Positions 1 through 9,608 of a DNA stretch of 64,000 nucleotides are shown here, one piece after another. Made by a program: the position numbers and the translations under genes. Positions within the stretch are counted from its first letter, which is position 1; each line of letters begins with the position of its first letter. The notes beneath the pieces were generated by a model, which made no database searches, was not told the DNA's origin, and worked only from the letters and a program-made list of their open reading frames with translations. This DNA is from Daucus carota subsp. sativus (Eukaryota > Streptophyta > Magnoliopsida > Apiales > Apiaceae), in contig NC_030385.2 of NCBI RefSeq assembly GCF_001625215.2, forward strand, positions 18,159,135 to 18,223,134, given 5' to 3'.

Positions 1-416
1 TCTCATTCACTTTATAAGCATGAATCTAAGACTAAAGTATCAATTCTAAGATTGGCAGCTTTCAACTTTTTAATAACATCATCTCTTTCAAGTCCTAATT
101 GCATAAAGAGTTTAGGGCATGTAGGATCTACCTGAAAGCTTCCAGCAGGAGGAGGTGAAGATGATCCAGTATTAGCCATGAAAGCAACATTCCCTAGCTG
201 CTCCTCTTCATCACTATCTGTATCATCCCAGCTTTTGCCTTCTGCCAGATAAGATTTGCTTTTGAAGCTTTGACATCCAGAAGTACCCTGATGCTTTCTC
301 ACTAAGGCATCATACTTCTGTTTCAGCTCATCGTACGAATCCTTTCTCTTTCCTTGAACCGTGGGCTGCTTGCACTCAGTTGCAAAGTGTCCCGGTTCAC
401 CACAGTTGAAACATTT
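1..416 (-). pseudogene. E1 copia gag, middle fragment (zinc-knuckle region)
   Basis: This minus-strand piece encodes the middle of a copia Gag, including the zinc knuckle CFNCGEPGHFATEC (CX2CX4HX4C), which binds element RNA in the particle. It is closely similar to the matching stretch of the intact E2 gag (about 13840-14270). The frame runs off the left window edge. On the other side it is cut just after the knuckle by solo LTR S1: bases 412-416 (CATTT) are the target duplication. The open frame continues to 464 only by chance into the LTR. The rest of the same gag resumes at 2856-2926 and 17205-18162. Confidence 0.9.
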
Positions 417-813
417 TGTTAGGTCCAAAGTATCGTAGAAGGGGGGGTTGAATACGATACTCACTACAATTTAAAATTCTTTCGAATCTTGCGGATAAAC
501 AAATTGCAGTTCTGTAATGGGTTTCGTGTTCCGGATATTTATTAGGTCGGTTTCTGAGGATATGAAAATATTAAACCAACACACAATATTTTCCAAGGTA
601 TATCTGTATATTGATAAATACCTCGAAGGGTGCTACAAATCCAAACCCGAAGGTTGGCTACAATGACCACTCCTCTAAATATTACAAGCCCTATCCACTA
701 CAAATATTTACGGTACAAAACTAGGCTAGGGTGTGTGTTTATTTGAGAGAGTTTGTGCATAGCACTTGGCCATCCATCCCGAAGGATGATGTTAATTGTG
801 AGAACCACAATCA

Positions 814-823
814 CATATTTATA
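814..823 (-). promoter_or_regulatory. TATA box of LTR S1
   Basis: Minus-strand CTATAAATAT lies about 400 bp from the LTR 3' end and just downstream (minus orientation) of the palindrome array. E1 and E2 LTRs have TATA boxes at nearly the same relative place. The role is inferred from position and motif. Confidence 0.6.
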
Positions 824-1033
824 GGCTTTCATAAACTAACCATGGTTAACGAGTTCGTCCTGGACGACTTGAGTTCGTCCTGGACGGATTCGATTTAACC
901 GTAGTTAAATTAAAAACGTCCAGAAATAAACTAACTTCAAATGACCAAAGTTGCGCTTGGAACAACTAGGGTCAAAACTTGCGCCTGTAGTGAGTCAAAT
1001 GTGGCGCCAGTACAGTGTTCCCCTGTAAGAAAT

Positions 1034-1665
1034 CACTTAGAAATATTCTAAGTGTTTCGGTCAATTGTTGCGCCTTTGGTGGTCAAACTTTGCGCCATCC
1101 TCTACTCTTCACTGTGTAAACAACTTAGAATATATTTGAGTAAAGTTTCGCTTGTATTTGCCCTTGTATGTGTGGGTGGTGGCGCCAACTTTGACTCGGT
1201 CAAAGTTTGCGCCCCAATTATGCTTCCCAGTAACTCAGCCAAGACTTAGAAATAATTCTAAGTGAAAACTCCAACTAGTGCTCCATAGTGAAGTTGTTCC
1301 CCTGTTCTCTCTCATCTCTTGGGACGAACTTTGACTTGGTCAAAGTTTGCTCCTCAAGAGTGCATGTCTTCACTTGTGATGGTACTTAGAAAAATTTCTA
1401 AGTTAGAGCAAGGTGCACCACTGCATGAATGGCTTGGAGGCGCAAACTTTGACTTGGTCAAAGTTTGCTCTCCAAGTGAAGTTGCTTCCATGGTGTTGTA
1501 TGTATGTGACTTAGAAAATATTCTAAGTCCAATTCAAAGTTTCTCCATAGTGAAGGTGCTCCCTTGTTCTCTCTCATCTCTTGGGACGAACTTTGACTTG
1601 GTCAAAGTTTGCTCCTCAAGAGTGTAGATACTCCATTGTGATGTACTTAGAAAATCTTCTAAGTA
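1034..1665. repeat. Alternating palindrome array in LTR S1
   Basis: Two different palindromes alternate. Type A has arms ACTTAGAA/TTCTAAGT, with copies near 1034, 1243, 1383, 1508 and 1644. Type B is AACTTTGAC-ttg-GTCAAAGTT, with copies near 1188, 1327, 1445 and 1589. The order is A-B-A-B-A-B-A-B-A at 55-155 bp steps. An 80-bp stretch around B (1289-1370) recurs at 1549-1630, so the array grew partly by segmental duplication. The array lies upstream of the LTR TATA box. Confidence 0.85.
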
Positions 1666-1762
1666 AGGAAGAGCTGTTGACTTCGGTCAAATGTTGTTCC
1701 TCACATTGTAAGAGCTTTCCTTGTTATCACTCCTTTGACTGAGATTGACTTGAGTTTGCTCC

Positions 1763-2260
1763 ATCCATATATTTATATTATATTCATAATATTATATAAA
1801 TATATGTATAAATAAAGATATATATATAAATGTATATAAATAATATTTACATAAGCATATAGTAATATATATATATATACATATATTTAAATATATTCTC
1901 ATATATTTAAATATATATAATATACATAAAATTATATGTAAATATAAATATAAATATATATAGGGATATATATATATAATTACCTATAGATATAAATATA
2001 CACATATTTATGCACATAATATAATATATATATACACACTTAACTATATAAATGTTTATATAAAATATAAATACATATACTATATACATATATATTTATT
2101 TAAATATATATACATATAAATATACATATACATATGTTTAAAAACATATATACATATATATTATATATATTATATTTAATTAAATATACATATATACATA
2201 TATACTTATATTTGTACATATACAAATATATAAGTGCACACATATATAAAATGTCACTTC
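1763..2260. repeat. TA-rich low-complexity tract in LTR S1
   Basis: About 500 bp of imperfect TATA/ATAT repeats inside the LTR. Short frames here are composition artefacts. A diverged inverted copy lies at about 59520-59970 in LTR S1b. Confidence 0.85.
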
Positions 2261-2855
2261 CTGATATGGCTTTCTGTGGAAGCTTTGACATATGGCATTT
2301 GAGCAGTAAGCTTTGGCATAGCTGGCATTTGGCTTGGCTTGGCTTTGGAACAAATGACTTGATATGACTGGATCAATTCTTCGATCGATAAATACTTTGC
2401 AAAGCTCCGTACGTGCTGACGCTTAGTGCACTGGTCTGGTTCACAAGCGACTAACACTGAAGTCAAACATTGTACCGTCTTTGTCAGTAAACATTGATCA
2501 GTCGGTTCCGGGTTAGTATATGCTTCAGGTTGTTGATTATAAATAACCAACCAAGATATAGACATATCTTGCTTCAGGGGTTGCACTGAAATCTTTCGAG
2601 TACTTGGACAACATCTTCATTGCTTCCACAATCTTGAATACTTCAATCTTTATTCTTCACTGAGGCATGAACATATTAATGAACTTCTTACAGTGAACTT
2701 ATTCCTTCAAGACTGTAGATGGCTTCTTCAACCTTTGTCTTCGTATCTTCCGATTCCGGTGCAGGCGTAGTGTTATTTACTTGTCCTGTTCTATTGTTGA
2801 GTTATCATCCCTATGTAACAGATAGGGTTGTCTTTACATTTAGACTTACACATTT

Positions 2856-2926
2856 AAACTTACTTCTGTCCACCATCCCAGTCTTGTATCCTCCTCTGCT
2901 TGTAGAAGATGAGTAACCTCCTTTTT
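2856..2926 (-). pseudogene. E1 gag sliver between two insertions
   Basis: Seventy-one bases of E1 gag stranded between S1 and E2. They match the E2 gag just upstream (in the coding sense) of the zinc knuckle, near 14271-14335. Bases 2922-2926 (TTTTT) are the left target duplication of E2. Confidence 0.85.
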
Positions 2927-3263
2927 TGTTAGGTCCTGGAACGATTGTAGAAGGGGGGGGGGGTTGAATACAATCGTCACTAAAAATAATCGCGGCGGAA
3001 TAAATCTGATTGGAATGTAACTTGTTAATCAGATTAAAATTAATTAATATAACAATGTTTTAAGTCGTTATATAATTAATATGGTTCGTTTTAATGTCCA
3101 CTAGTTCGTAGAATAAATTTGACAGAAAGTATTCTAACTCGGTGGAACAAAACAACCGAATGATCAAAGCACAGTAAACTGCGGTTTTAACGAATAGCAA
3201 GTTTAGCACAACTTGAAAGCTTTTACAATACTTTGAACAAGAAGAAATGAATGAGGGAGAGCC

Positions 3264-3273
3264 ATATTTATAG
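3264..3273 (-). promoter_or_regulatory. TATA box in E2 3' LTR
   Basis: Minus-strand CTATAAATAT about 20 bp downstream (minus sense) of the palindrome array; the same site in the 5' LTR is 15913-15922. Confidence 0.6.
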
Positions 3274-3292
3274 GCAAAACCCTTGAACTAGT

Positions 3293-3875
3293 AAGACAAT
3301 GGTGGCAAAGACAATCCCTAGCTTGCTAAGACAATTTGGCACTTTGTCTTGCTATTTTAGAGCTTGTAAGACAATTAAATTAATTGTCTACAACTAGTAA
3401 GACAATGAAATCCGTGGGCAAGACAATCTAGGGGTCGGTAAGACAATTGAGAAGTGCGGTAAGACAATCTGGGAGATTGTCTTACTGTTCTACAATCGGC
3501 AAGACAATCATAAAGATTGTCTTGCAAGCTACCAAGGCAAGACAATTGCTACAGGCGGTAAGACAATCACAAGGATTGTCTTCCCGTGTCAAGGAGGGGG
3601 AAGAAATGCGGTAAGACAATCTAGGAGATTGTCTTGCCGTGTTGTGAGAAGGCAACAGTCGGTAAGACAATCCTTTGGATTGTCTTACCTTGCTTAAAAC
3701 AGCAAGACAATCCACTGGATTGTCTTACCTTGCATGTTTTAGCAAGACAATGCCTTGGATTGTCTTTCCTTGTGTTTTAACACTTAGACAATCAATTAGA
3801 TTGTCTTTCCTTCTTGTTTTTCAACTAGACAATCAAATAGATTGTCTTTCCTTGTGTAATTCAAGTAGACAATCC
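3293..3875. repeat. AAGACAAT/ATTGTCTT palindrome array in E2 3' LTR
   Basis: I count about 15 AAGACAAT and 9 ATTGTCTT copies plus decayed ones, mostly paired as hairpins such as GGTAAGACAATC-n4-GATTGTCTTACC, at 40-60 bp steps. Frames at 3482-3715 and 3675-3896 are translations of the repeat, not genes. Confidence 0.92.
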
Positions 3876-4550
3876 ATTTTCCCTTTAATTAATTAACCAA
3901 TTAATATTCACTTAATTATTTTAAATGCATAGATTCATAAATTAAATTAATTCGAGATAGAATTAATTTAATAAATAAATTACACATCCAATATAATTAT
4001 TTTGAGAAGTGAAATAATTAATTAGATAATTAATTATCCTTTTCCTTCTTCAGCAGAGTCTTCAGTCTTCTTTAATATGATCTTCGACTTGATTGAACGA
4101 CCACCTTCTCTTGACTCAGAATATTTAACCGGATGAGCTGATACACAAATGTACTGTCTGGTTCATCTGTAACTAGCTGAATTAAATATTCCTTGTCAAT
4201 TAAACAATTAGGCGGTGGCTTGTTCGTCGATTCTTCGTCTTCTTAGTTCATCTTCATTTGTTGACACAATATGGAATCTTCTGAATAAATAAAGTATTTA
4301 AACTTTATACCTTCTGATCTTCTGGACGTGCTACAAAAGATTATTTGTACACTGAGGCTTGATCATATTAATGAACTTCTTCCAGTGGTTTGCAGCAGCA
4401 TCCTGAAATTCTTCTGACATAAAATCTTCAATAAATCATTTGACGTTCTTCGTACGGATTCCGGATAACAGTACTTGCTATTTACTTGCTTTCTTATCAG
4501 AGTTGAGTTGATTCCTCTTAATTACAAATAGGCTTAACATATGCCTTTCA

Positions 4551-4560
4551 ATCTCCCCCT
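4551..4560 (-). promoter_or_regulatory. Polypurine tract of E2
   Basis: Minus-strand AGGGGGAGAT directly adjoins the 3' LTR start (TGAAAG). This is the usual plus-strand DNA primer site in copia elements. Confidence 0.85.
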
Positions 4561-4751
4561 ATTTGTTTGTTAACATAACATGCAAATTATCGAGAGGATA
4601 ACTCAACTAACTGATAAGACAAAGGATTAAACATTGAAAGATAAATAGCAAAAGTTTCTGGTATTCATTAAACATTTACCAGATTCAAACATAATAAAAT
4701 AGATTACAAAAGGGGTGTTCCTTTGGAACAGATATTACAATACCCTATAAT

Positions 4752-7700
4752 CTATAGATCAACTTCTCCTTCTTCAGAATCAGAATTGTGAAGAATAGGA
4801 GTTGAAGGTTCTTCCCTGGATGGCTTTTCTGCAGTAGTGGCTTCACCACGTTTCTTCCTTTCGTTAGCCAGAGCCAGTTGGTGCATTACTTCCAAATCCA
4901 CCGGGTCCTCCTGAAAGTCAGCAGGCTGAGTCTTCTTGACTTGCTTCATCTTCCTTGTGTATTTAGAAATACCATTCCGAAGACAATAGTCAGAGATAAC
5001 ACTATCAGCATCAGCCTTCTCTTTAGAAGCGAATCCCTTGGTTCGTAGGAGAGTAGATGCAAGAATCAGTTGGTTCACAGGATACTTTGGGAATGCTTCA
5101 TCATTCAAATACACAGTATTTATGACGTCGTCATTGATGAACTTCAAACAATAAGGTTTCTTGACAATCTGAGGACTATTGAATTCAGCATGTTCCATCA
5201 GCTTGTCTCGAAGGAGTTCATTCAAATTAGAGCTTCTTTTAACTTTGTTACGAAGCACCCAGAGCTCAGTTACTTTAAATGACTTTAAGAATTCAACTGA
5301 GAGTCTGAATGTCCCGTTCCTCCTTGTGTATATGATGAGTTCCCATTGATCTAGCAGATTCCTGACTGCAACAGTAATGTACCACAGTTCAAGAGATAGA
5401 GCATGCATAAATAAATCCTCATCAGGGTTTACCTCCCTTAGATCATAGATCAAAGACATGAACTTCTTGTCGTCGAAGGGTTCCCTTTGAGGTCCATTGA
5501 TGATTCTCCGTGCAATGTCCCAACTCTTACCAACTTTGTGCTTAATATCAAGATTCTTCTGCACACAGGCAGCATCATAGATTTTCTGCTTTTCCTTCTT
5601 GATTTCTTCTTCAGTAATCAGCTTGTCTTCTAGGAGCTTCTGAAAGTCCCTGAGCTTTCGCTTCCTAGCTTCATTTTCCATCTTGAACTTTCTCACCAAC
5701 TCTTCATGTTCAAGATCTACAGCCTCCTCTTCTGTCTGGAACAGATAAGCTTCATCAAATACACCCTCTTCTTGATTCTGACAGTAAGTGGCATCAAACA
5801 CATCATCATCATCCATTTCCTTAGGAAAGGCATCATAATTGTCTTCCTGTTGATGCATGGGTTGCTTGCCTTTAGACTTTTCAGATTCTCTGCCAGGTGC
5901 AGAATCAGAAGTGTTGGTGTTTGTGTTCCCTTTATTGCTTTGATTGGAGCTGTTTCCTTTGTCTTCTCCTCCCTTGTTTCTATTCTCCCCCTTAGTTGAG
6001 GGATCCTCTCTGGAGGTTGGATCATCAGACTTGGAGTTACTGAGAAGTTGATCCAGTTTACTGTCGATTTCATCAAATTTAGACATATAGAGCTCATGGT
6101 TGGATCTCATCTCGACAGTTAAACTCTTGATATCAGCTCTAAGCTCATCCCTGTAAGTACTGGATGGCTCCTCCTCTACTTTCTTCTCTAAGGTGACCAG
6201 TTGTGCACCTTTCAACCTTTCATTCTCCGCAATCATTCTTGCAAGTTCAGCTTGTAACCTTGCAATCTGTTCCTCAAAAAGAGCTGTGTTAGTGTGTGCA
6301 CTCACCTCACGTACACTCAAAGCTGTTTCACTAGCCTCTCGTGCATGTGTATCGCTCGGTGTTTGCCTTTCATCACTCGAGTCACTCATAGCTCCAGAAG
6401 TACCTGTATATACTACCAATGTTCCCTGAGATGGGTTCAAAGGTAGTGGAGGAACAAATTGTCCTCCGGATGCCATTGACGGCAGATGTACTTGCACATT
6501 GCCAAGCAGCTCCTGATCATTAAAGAAAGAATGATCAGCAAATTTTTCATACATAGTAAATTGGTTTTGAAAAACTGTGCTCTCAGAAAGTGTAGTAACC
6601 TGTGTATTGGCTTGATTTTGCACTAGAGTGAGTGCTAGATCAGTGCTTGACTCTGTACAGATTACCGTGGCTGGACGGTCAACTTCAATGGGTTCACTCT
6701 GTTGAGAGAATGACTCCAGAGACTGTATTGCCATATCAGTGTCCAAGCCCTTTTGAGAAGGCGAGGATGAGGCTGCAGTTGTCTTAGAGGTTTCCACCCT
6801 TTGCTTCTTTAGAGAAGACAGAGCTGCGGGTTCAGACACAAAAGCACTCCCACTCCTTTTCCGGGCTACTTTACGAACAGGTTTCGTAGTAGTGATGTTT
6901 GTTGTGTTTGGAGAAGAGAATATTTGTTGAAGAGAATCTTCAGCTTGGTTATGAACCTGTGTGTTGTCAGGTTCATTGCTGGTAGGCTGACAAAACAAAT
7001 CAAAGTTACAACCATAATCAGATATATCAACATTAAAGTTAGATGAGAAGTCAGTAAGTACCTGAGCTACCTGTAAGTTATCTCTGAATTCCTGAAGTCC
7101 AGGGTTGACAGCAGATTCTGATGGTAGTGGTTGTGAGGTTGATTGTGTTTGTGGAGAGTATTGTGTTTGAGTGAGGGGTATTATAGGTTCAGATGAAGAT
7201 GGATGATTTTCAAAGAAGTTGAATTGTAAAGGCTCATCTTCAACTGAAGGGATTTCTTGTTGGTGGTGGATAGGTGATTGAGTAGGTGATTGTTGAGGTG
7301 ATGGTTGAGGAGATTGTTGTGGTTGTTGTGGTTGAAGTAGCTGTTGCAGGGGTTGCTGTTGATGCTGGTGAGGTTGTTGTTGTTGAAGGGGTTCAGGTTG
7401 AGCCACATTAAACTGAAGAGGTGCCAACGGGGCGTTGAACATCTCTGACATGAATGGAGTGACTACAAGTGGAACAGAAAGGTGCTTCTTAGATTTAGCG
7501 AGCTTATTCACCAACTTAGTACTGGCCTTCTTGACCAAAGCTCGTTCACTGTTGAAGTAGAAGTTCTTATCAGCTTCCGTCATCTTGTCATTCAAAAGCA
7601 GCATAAGAAACCGAGGGTAGAAGCATTCAACTTTATCATTGTTCTCCACTGATCGACTCATCAGTGGCCCCATTTTCCTAAGAATCTCCTTCAGAATTAT

Positions 7701-8249
7701 CTTGCCAAAATCAATTGGACGATTATAAGCAATGCAAAGTCCAAAAACCTGAAGGATGTTGGAGATGTTGTGGAAGTTTCTGCGATCTGTAGGAGAGAAC
7801 ACCTTAGCCAAGGTGTCAAAGAAAATCTCCCACTCAGGCTTCAAATGACCCTTAGACATCTTGGGCAGATTGATATCTCCTTGGTACTGTATGGTCTGAA
7901 AGAACTGTACCAACTCTGGTTCTTCAGGAACTTCAGCAAAGTTGCCCCTAGGAAAACCCAAAACACGATTAACATCATCAGATGTAATCAAAATACTCCT
8001 TCGGCCGTTCACATCACCAAGCCTTATATCTCCGATCATCCTGTACTCTTCTAGCAGTGTAGAATTCAGCGCGGTTGAGTAGAAGTCGTAGAGAGGCTGT
8101 ATCTGTAACTCTGCAGATGCGGTGAGGGCAGTACTGGCTATACATTGTTCATTCAGAAATCTCACCCAGTGCTTGAACCGGCTCGGGCAAACCTCAGGAT
8201 CCAGATAAGCATTGTAATTGGTCTCTTGGATTACAAATTTTCCAGCCAT
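4752..8249 (-). CDS. E2 ORF3: large accessory protein of unknown function (about 1165 aa)
   Basis: The frame opens at 8288, but the second ATG (8249, MAGKFVIQ) is the more natural start. Visible regions: a folded-looking N-terminal part (about 1-275); a Q/P/H-rich stretch (about 283-326); a Ser/Thr-rich linker with a basic KPVRKVARKR-type nuclear-localisation-like motif near 455; a heptad-like coiled coil (about 656-690, EEQIARLQAELARM); an Asn/Gly/Lys-rich linker (about 753-783); a long charged helix (about 836-891); a second folded-looking part (about 892-1110); and an acidic tail. I see no signal peptide or transmembrane segment, so it does not look like an envelope protein. Some Sirevirus elements carry an env-like ORF at this position; whether ORF3 is related to those is unknown. 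It keeps 3.5 kb open, which implies recent selection or youth. Confidence 0.85.
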   Translation of the reverse strand: MAGKFVIQETNYNAYLDPEVCPSRFKHWVRFLNEQCIASTALTASAELQIQPLYDFYSTALNSTLLEEYRMIGDIRLGDVNGRRSILITSDDVNRVLGFPRGNFAEVPEEPELVQFFQTIQYQGDINLPKMSKGHLKPEWEIFFDTLAKVFSPTDRRNFHNISNILQVFGLCIAYNRPIDFGKIILKEILRKMGPLMSRSVENNDKVECFYPRFLMLLLNDKMTEADKNFYFNSERALVKKASTKLVNKLAKSKKHLSVPLVVTPFMSEMFNAPLAPLQFNVAQPEPLQQQQPHQHQQQPLQQLLQPQQPQQSPQPSPQQSPTQSPIHHQQEIPSVEDEPLQFNFFENHPSSSEPIIPLTQTQYSPQTQSTSQPLPSESAVNPGLQEFRDNLQVAQVLTDFSSNFNVDISDYGCNFDLFCQPTSNEPDNTQVHNQAEDSLQQIFSSPNTTNITTTKPVRKVARKRSGSAFVSEPAALSSLKKQRVETSKTTAASSSPSQKGLDTDMAIQSLESFSQQSEPIEVDRPATVICTESSTDLALTLVQNQANTQVTTLSESTVFQNQFTMYEKFADHSFFNDQELLGNVQVHLPSMASGGQFVPPLPLNPSQGTLVVYTGTSGAMSDSSDERQTPSDTHAREASETALSVREVSAHTNTALFEEQIARLQAELARMIAENERLKGAQLVTLEKKVEEEPSSTYRDELRADIKSLTVEMRSNHELYMSKFDEIDSKLDQLLSNSKSDDPTSREDPSTKGENRNKGGEDKGNSSNQSNKGNTNTNTSDSAPGRESEKSKGKQPMHQQEDNYDAFPKEMDDDDVFDATYCQNQEEGVFDEAYLFQTEEEAVDLEHEELVRKFKMENEARKRKLRDFQKLLEDKLITEEEIKKEKQKIYDAACVQKNLDIKHKVGKSWDIARRIINGPQREPFDDKKFMSLIYDLREVNPDEDLFMHALSLELWYITVAVRNLLDQWELIIYTRRNGTFRLSVEFLKSFKVTELWVLRNKVKRSSNLNELLRDKLMEHAEFNSPQIVKKPYCLKFINDDVINTVYLNDEAFPKYPVNQLILASTLLRTKGFASKEKADADSVISDYCLRNGISKYTRKMKQVKKTQPADFQEDPVDLEVMHQLALANERKKRGEATTAEKPSREEPSTPILHNSDSEEGEVDL

Positions 8250-8812
8250 TTGTATAATTATGAAATGAATTAAGCGAGAATTTATCAAATTAAACGATAC
8301 TTCTCAAATTTCTCGCAAATTTCACTTGATAATTAATTAACAATTAATTAATTAATTAATAATTCGAAATATTGATTTAATCTCGAATTAAAATTTAATT
8401 AATTTAAAGCGTGAAAATTCAATCCAACTTGAACCAAAACTCCAAAATCAGTTCAACTATCTCCACAAATGCCTCAGAAATCGAAAACCCCCAAATTAAA
8501 CAACCAGAAACCCTAATTTCGAAAACCCAATAATCAAAAACGAGGGCTTTTCTCCTTAATTCGAACTAAAAACAACAGTTTAGTCCATTCAAATCGACTG
8601 TATACGCAAGAATCTCAGTGTAAAAACGATCCCCAAACTCCAGAAAACTCCGATCGAAACTCGGGAAAGCGGGTAAGATTCCGGTGAAAATCCGGCAGCG
8701 TAACGGTAGTAAACAACCAAATAAATCACACCAGCAAGTTATACGTTACTTGAAAACGAAGAACAGCAAGTTTTTATGGATTAAAACTTGAAAAACTCGA
8801 GAAACTAAGTGT
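8250..8812 (-). other. ORF3 leader (noncoding)
   Basis: About 560 bp between the TATA-like site and the ORF3 ATG, AT-rich near the ORF. No frame of note. It would be the 5' untranslated leader if ORF3 has its own promoter. Confidence 0.4.
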
Positions 8813-8820
8813 GTATATAC
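8813..8820 (-). promoter_or_regulatory. TATA-like site upstream of ORF3 (candidate internal promoter)
   Basis: GTATATAC lies about 35 bp downstream (minus sense) of a six-hairpin array of the same palindrome used in the LTR. In the LTR, the array-to-TATA spacing is about 20 bp. A promoter role is inferred only from this copied layout. Confidence 0.4.
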
Positions 8821-8854
8821 GCGTATGGATGAAGAAGATGAAAGAAATGGGGAG

Positions 8855-9138
8855 TAAGACAATTTATATGATTGTCTTAAGGGTTTTGAATTCGGTAAGA
8901 CAATCTGGCAGATTGTCTTACGAGTTCAAAACTCGGTAAGACAATCCGTTAGATTGTCTTGCCGACCCTGAGAAGAGTGCGTGAGAAGATATGCAAACAA
9001 AATTCGGTAAGACAATTTGATTAATTGTCTTGCCGTGAATAAAAACAGAAAAAGACATTTAACATTTGAAAAATTCGGTAAGACAATTACAGGAATTGTC
9101 TTGCCGAGTTTTCAATAAGACAATAAATTGTCTTGCCG
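8855..9138. repeat. Internal AAGACAAT/ATTGTCTT palindrome array upstream of ORF3
   Basis: Six hairpins in 284 bp, for example CGGTAAGACAATC-n5-GATTGTCTTACG. The palindrome is the same as in the LTRs, but spacer and flanks differ, so this is not a displaced LTR. Confidence 0.9.
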
Positions 9139-9608
9139 AGTTTTTCTGAATAAAAACAAACGAAAAAAATATATATTAAGGTGATTTTTGATTAATTTTC
9201 GAAATAAAATGTTTTGCACATTAAATCAAAAATCTAAAATAAAAACAATATTAAATATTACACATATATTTTGTAAAATTCAACTTTAATTAAATATAAA
9301 TACTTATGAACTTAACTTTAATTCATAAAAATGAATTAACTTAAATTCAAATATTTATGCTTAACTAATTTTGAAAAATACAAAATAAATACAAATAATT
9401 ATCTAAATGCATAGAGAATTATACAGGGGAGTAATCAGGCAATTAGAAAATTACAGGTAAACATATAAACATGCATAATTACACAGATAATTATCAAATA
9501 ATATACAGACAATCATATAAAATCTAATAAAATACCTATAAATACACAGAAAATTCACAAAATTATATAAAAATATATGAGGCATATTAAAAATATATAC
9601 AATGAGAA
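9139..9608. other. AT-rich spacer after pol
   Basis: About 470 bp of A/T-rich sequence between the pol stop and the internal palindrome array. No coding or structural signal seen. Confidence 0.6.

Larger units (their letters stand above)
417..2850 (-). mobile_element. Solo LTR S1 (copia, Sirevirus-like), 2434 bp
   Basis: Read on the minus strand, the LTR starts TGTAAGTCTAAATG and ends GGACCTAACA, so it has TG...CA termini. It is flanked by perfect 5-bp duplications CATTT (412-416 and 2851-2855). No primer site, polypurine tract or coding sequence adjoins it, so it is a solo LTR left by LTR-LTR recombination. Removing it and one CATTT rejoins the E1 gag. Its end shares the TGTTAGGTCC start (plus strand) and the G-run ahead of TTGAATAC with the E1 and E2 LTRs, so the families are related. 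It holds a TATA box, an alternating palindrome array and a roughly 500-bp TA-rich tract. Confidence 0.9.
2927..4550 (-). repeat. 3' LTR of E2, 1624 bp
   Basis: Minus-sense ends are TGAAAGGC...CCTAACA. Compared by eye with the 5' LTR it appears identical, except for a G-run of 11 here against 7 there, which accounts for the whole 4-bp length difference. Confidence 0.93.

Noticed and set aside
1907..2367. Tyr/Ile-rich frames on both strands
   Set aside because: Pure TA-microsatellite composition inside solo LTR S1.
417..2850. S1 as the 3' LTR of E1 or another full element
   Set aside because: Perfect CATTT on both sides and continuous E1 gag when removed show a solo LTR.
3293..3875. CRISPR-like look: short palindromic repeats with unique spacers
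   Set aside because: Plant nuclear LTR context, variable repeat length and spacing, no cas genes; these are LTR hairpin repeats.
3482..3896. Overlapping small frames with repeated DCL and RQS residues (also 16131-16545)
   Set aside because: They are translations of the AAGACAAT/GATTGTCTT palindrome array in the E2 LTRs; identical frames occur in both LTRs.
7181..7408. Asn/His-rich frame
   Set aside because: Out-of-frame shadow of the Q-rich tract of ORF3.
4752..8249. ORF3 as a retroviral-type envelope
   Set aside because: No signal peptide, transmembrane segment or cleavage-site pattern is visible.
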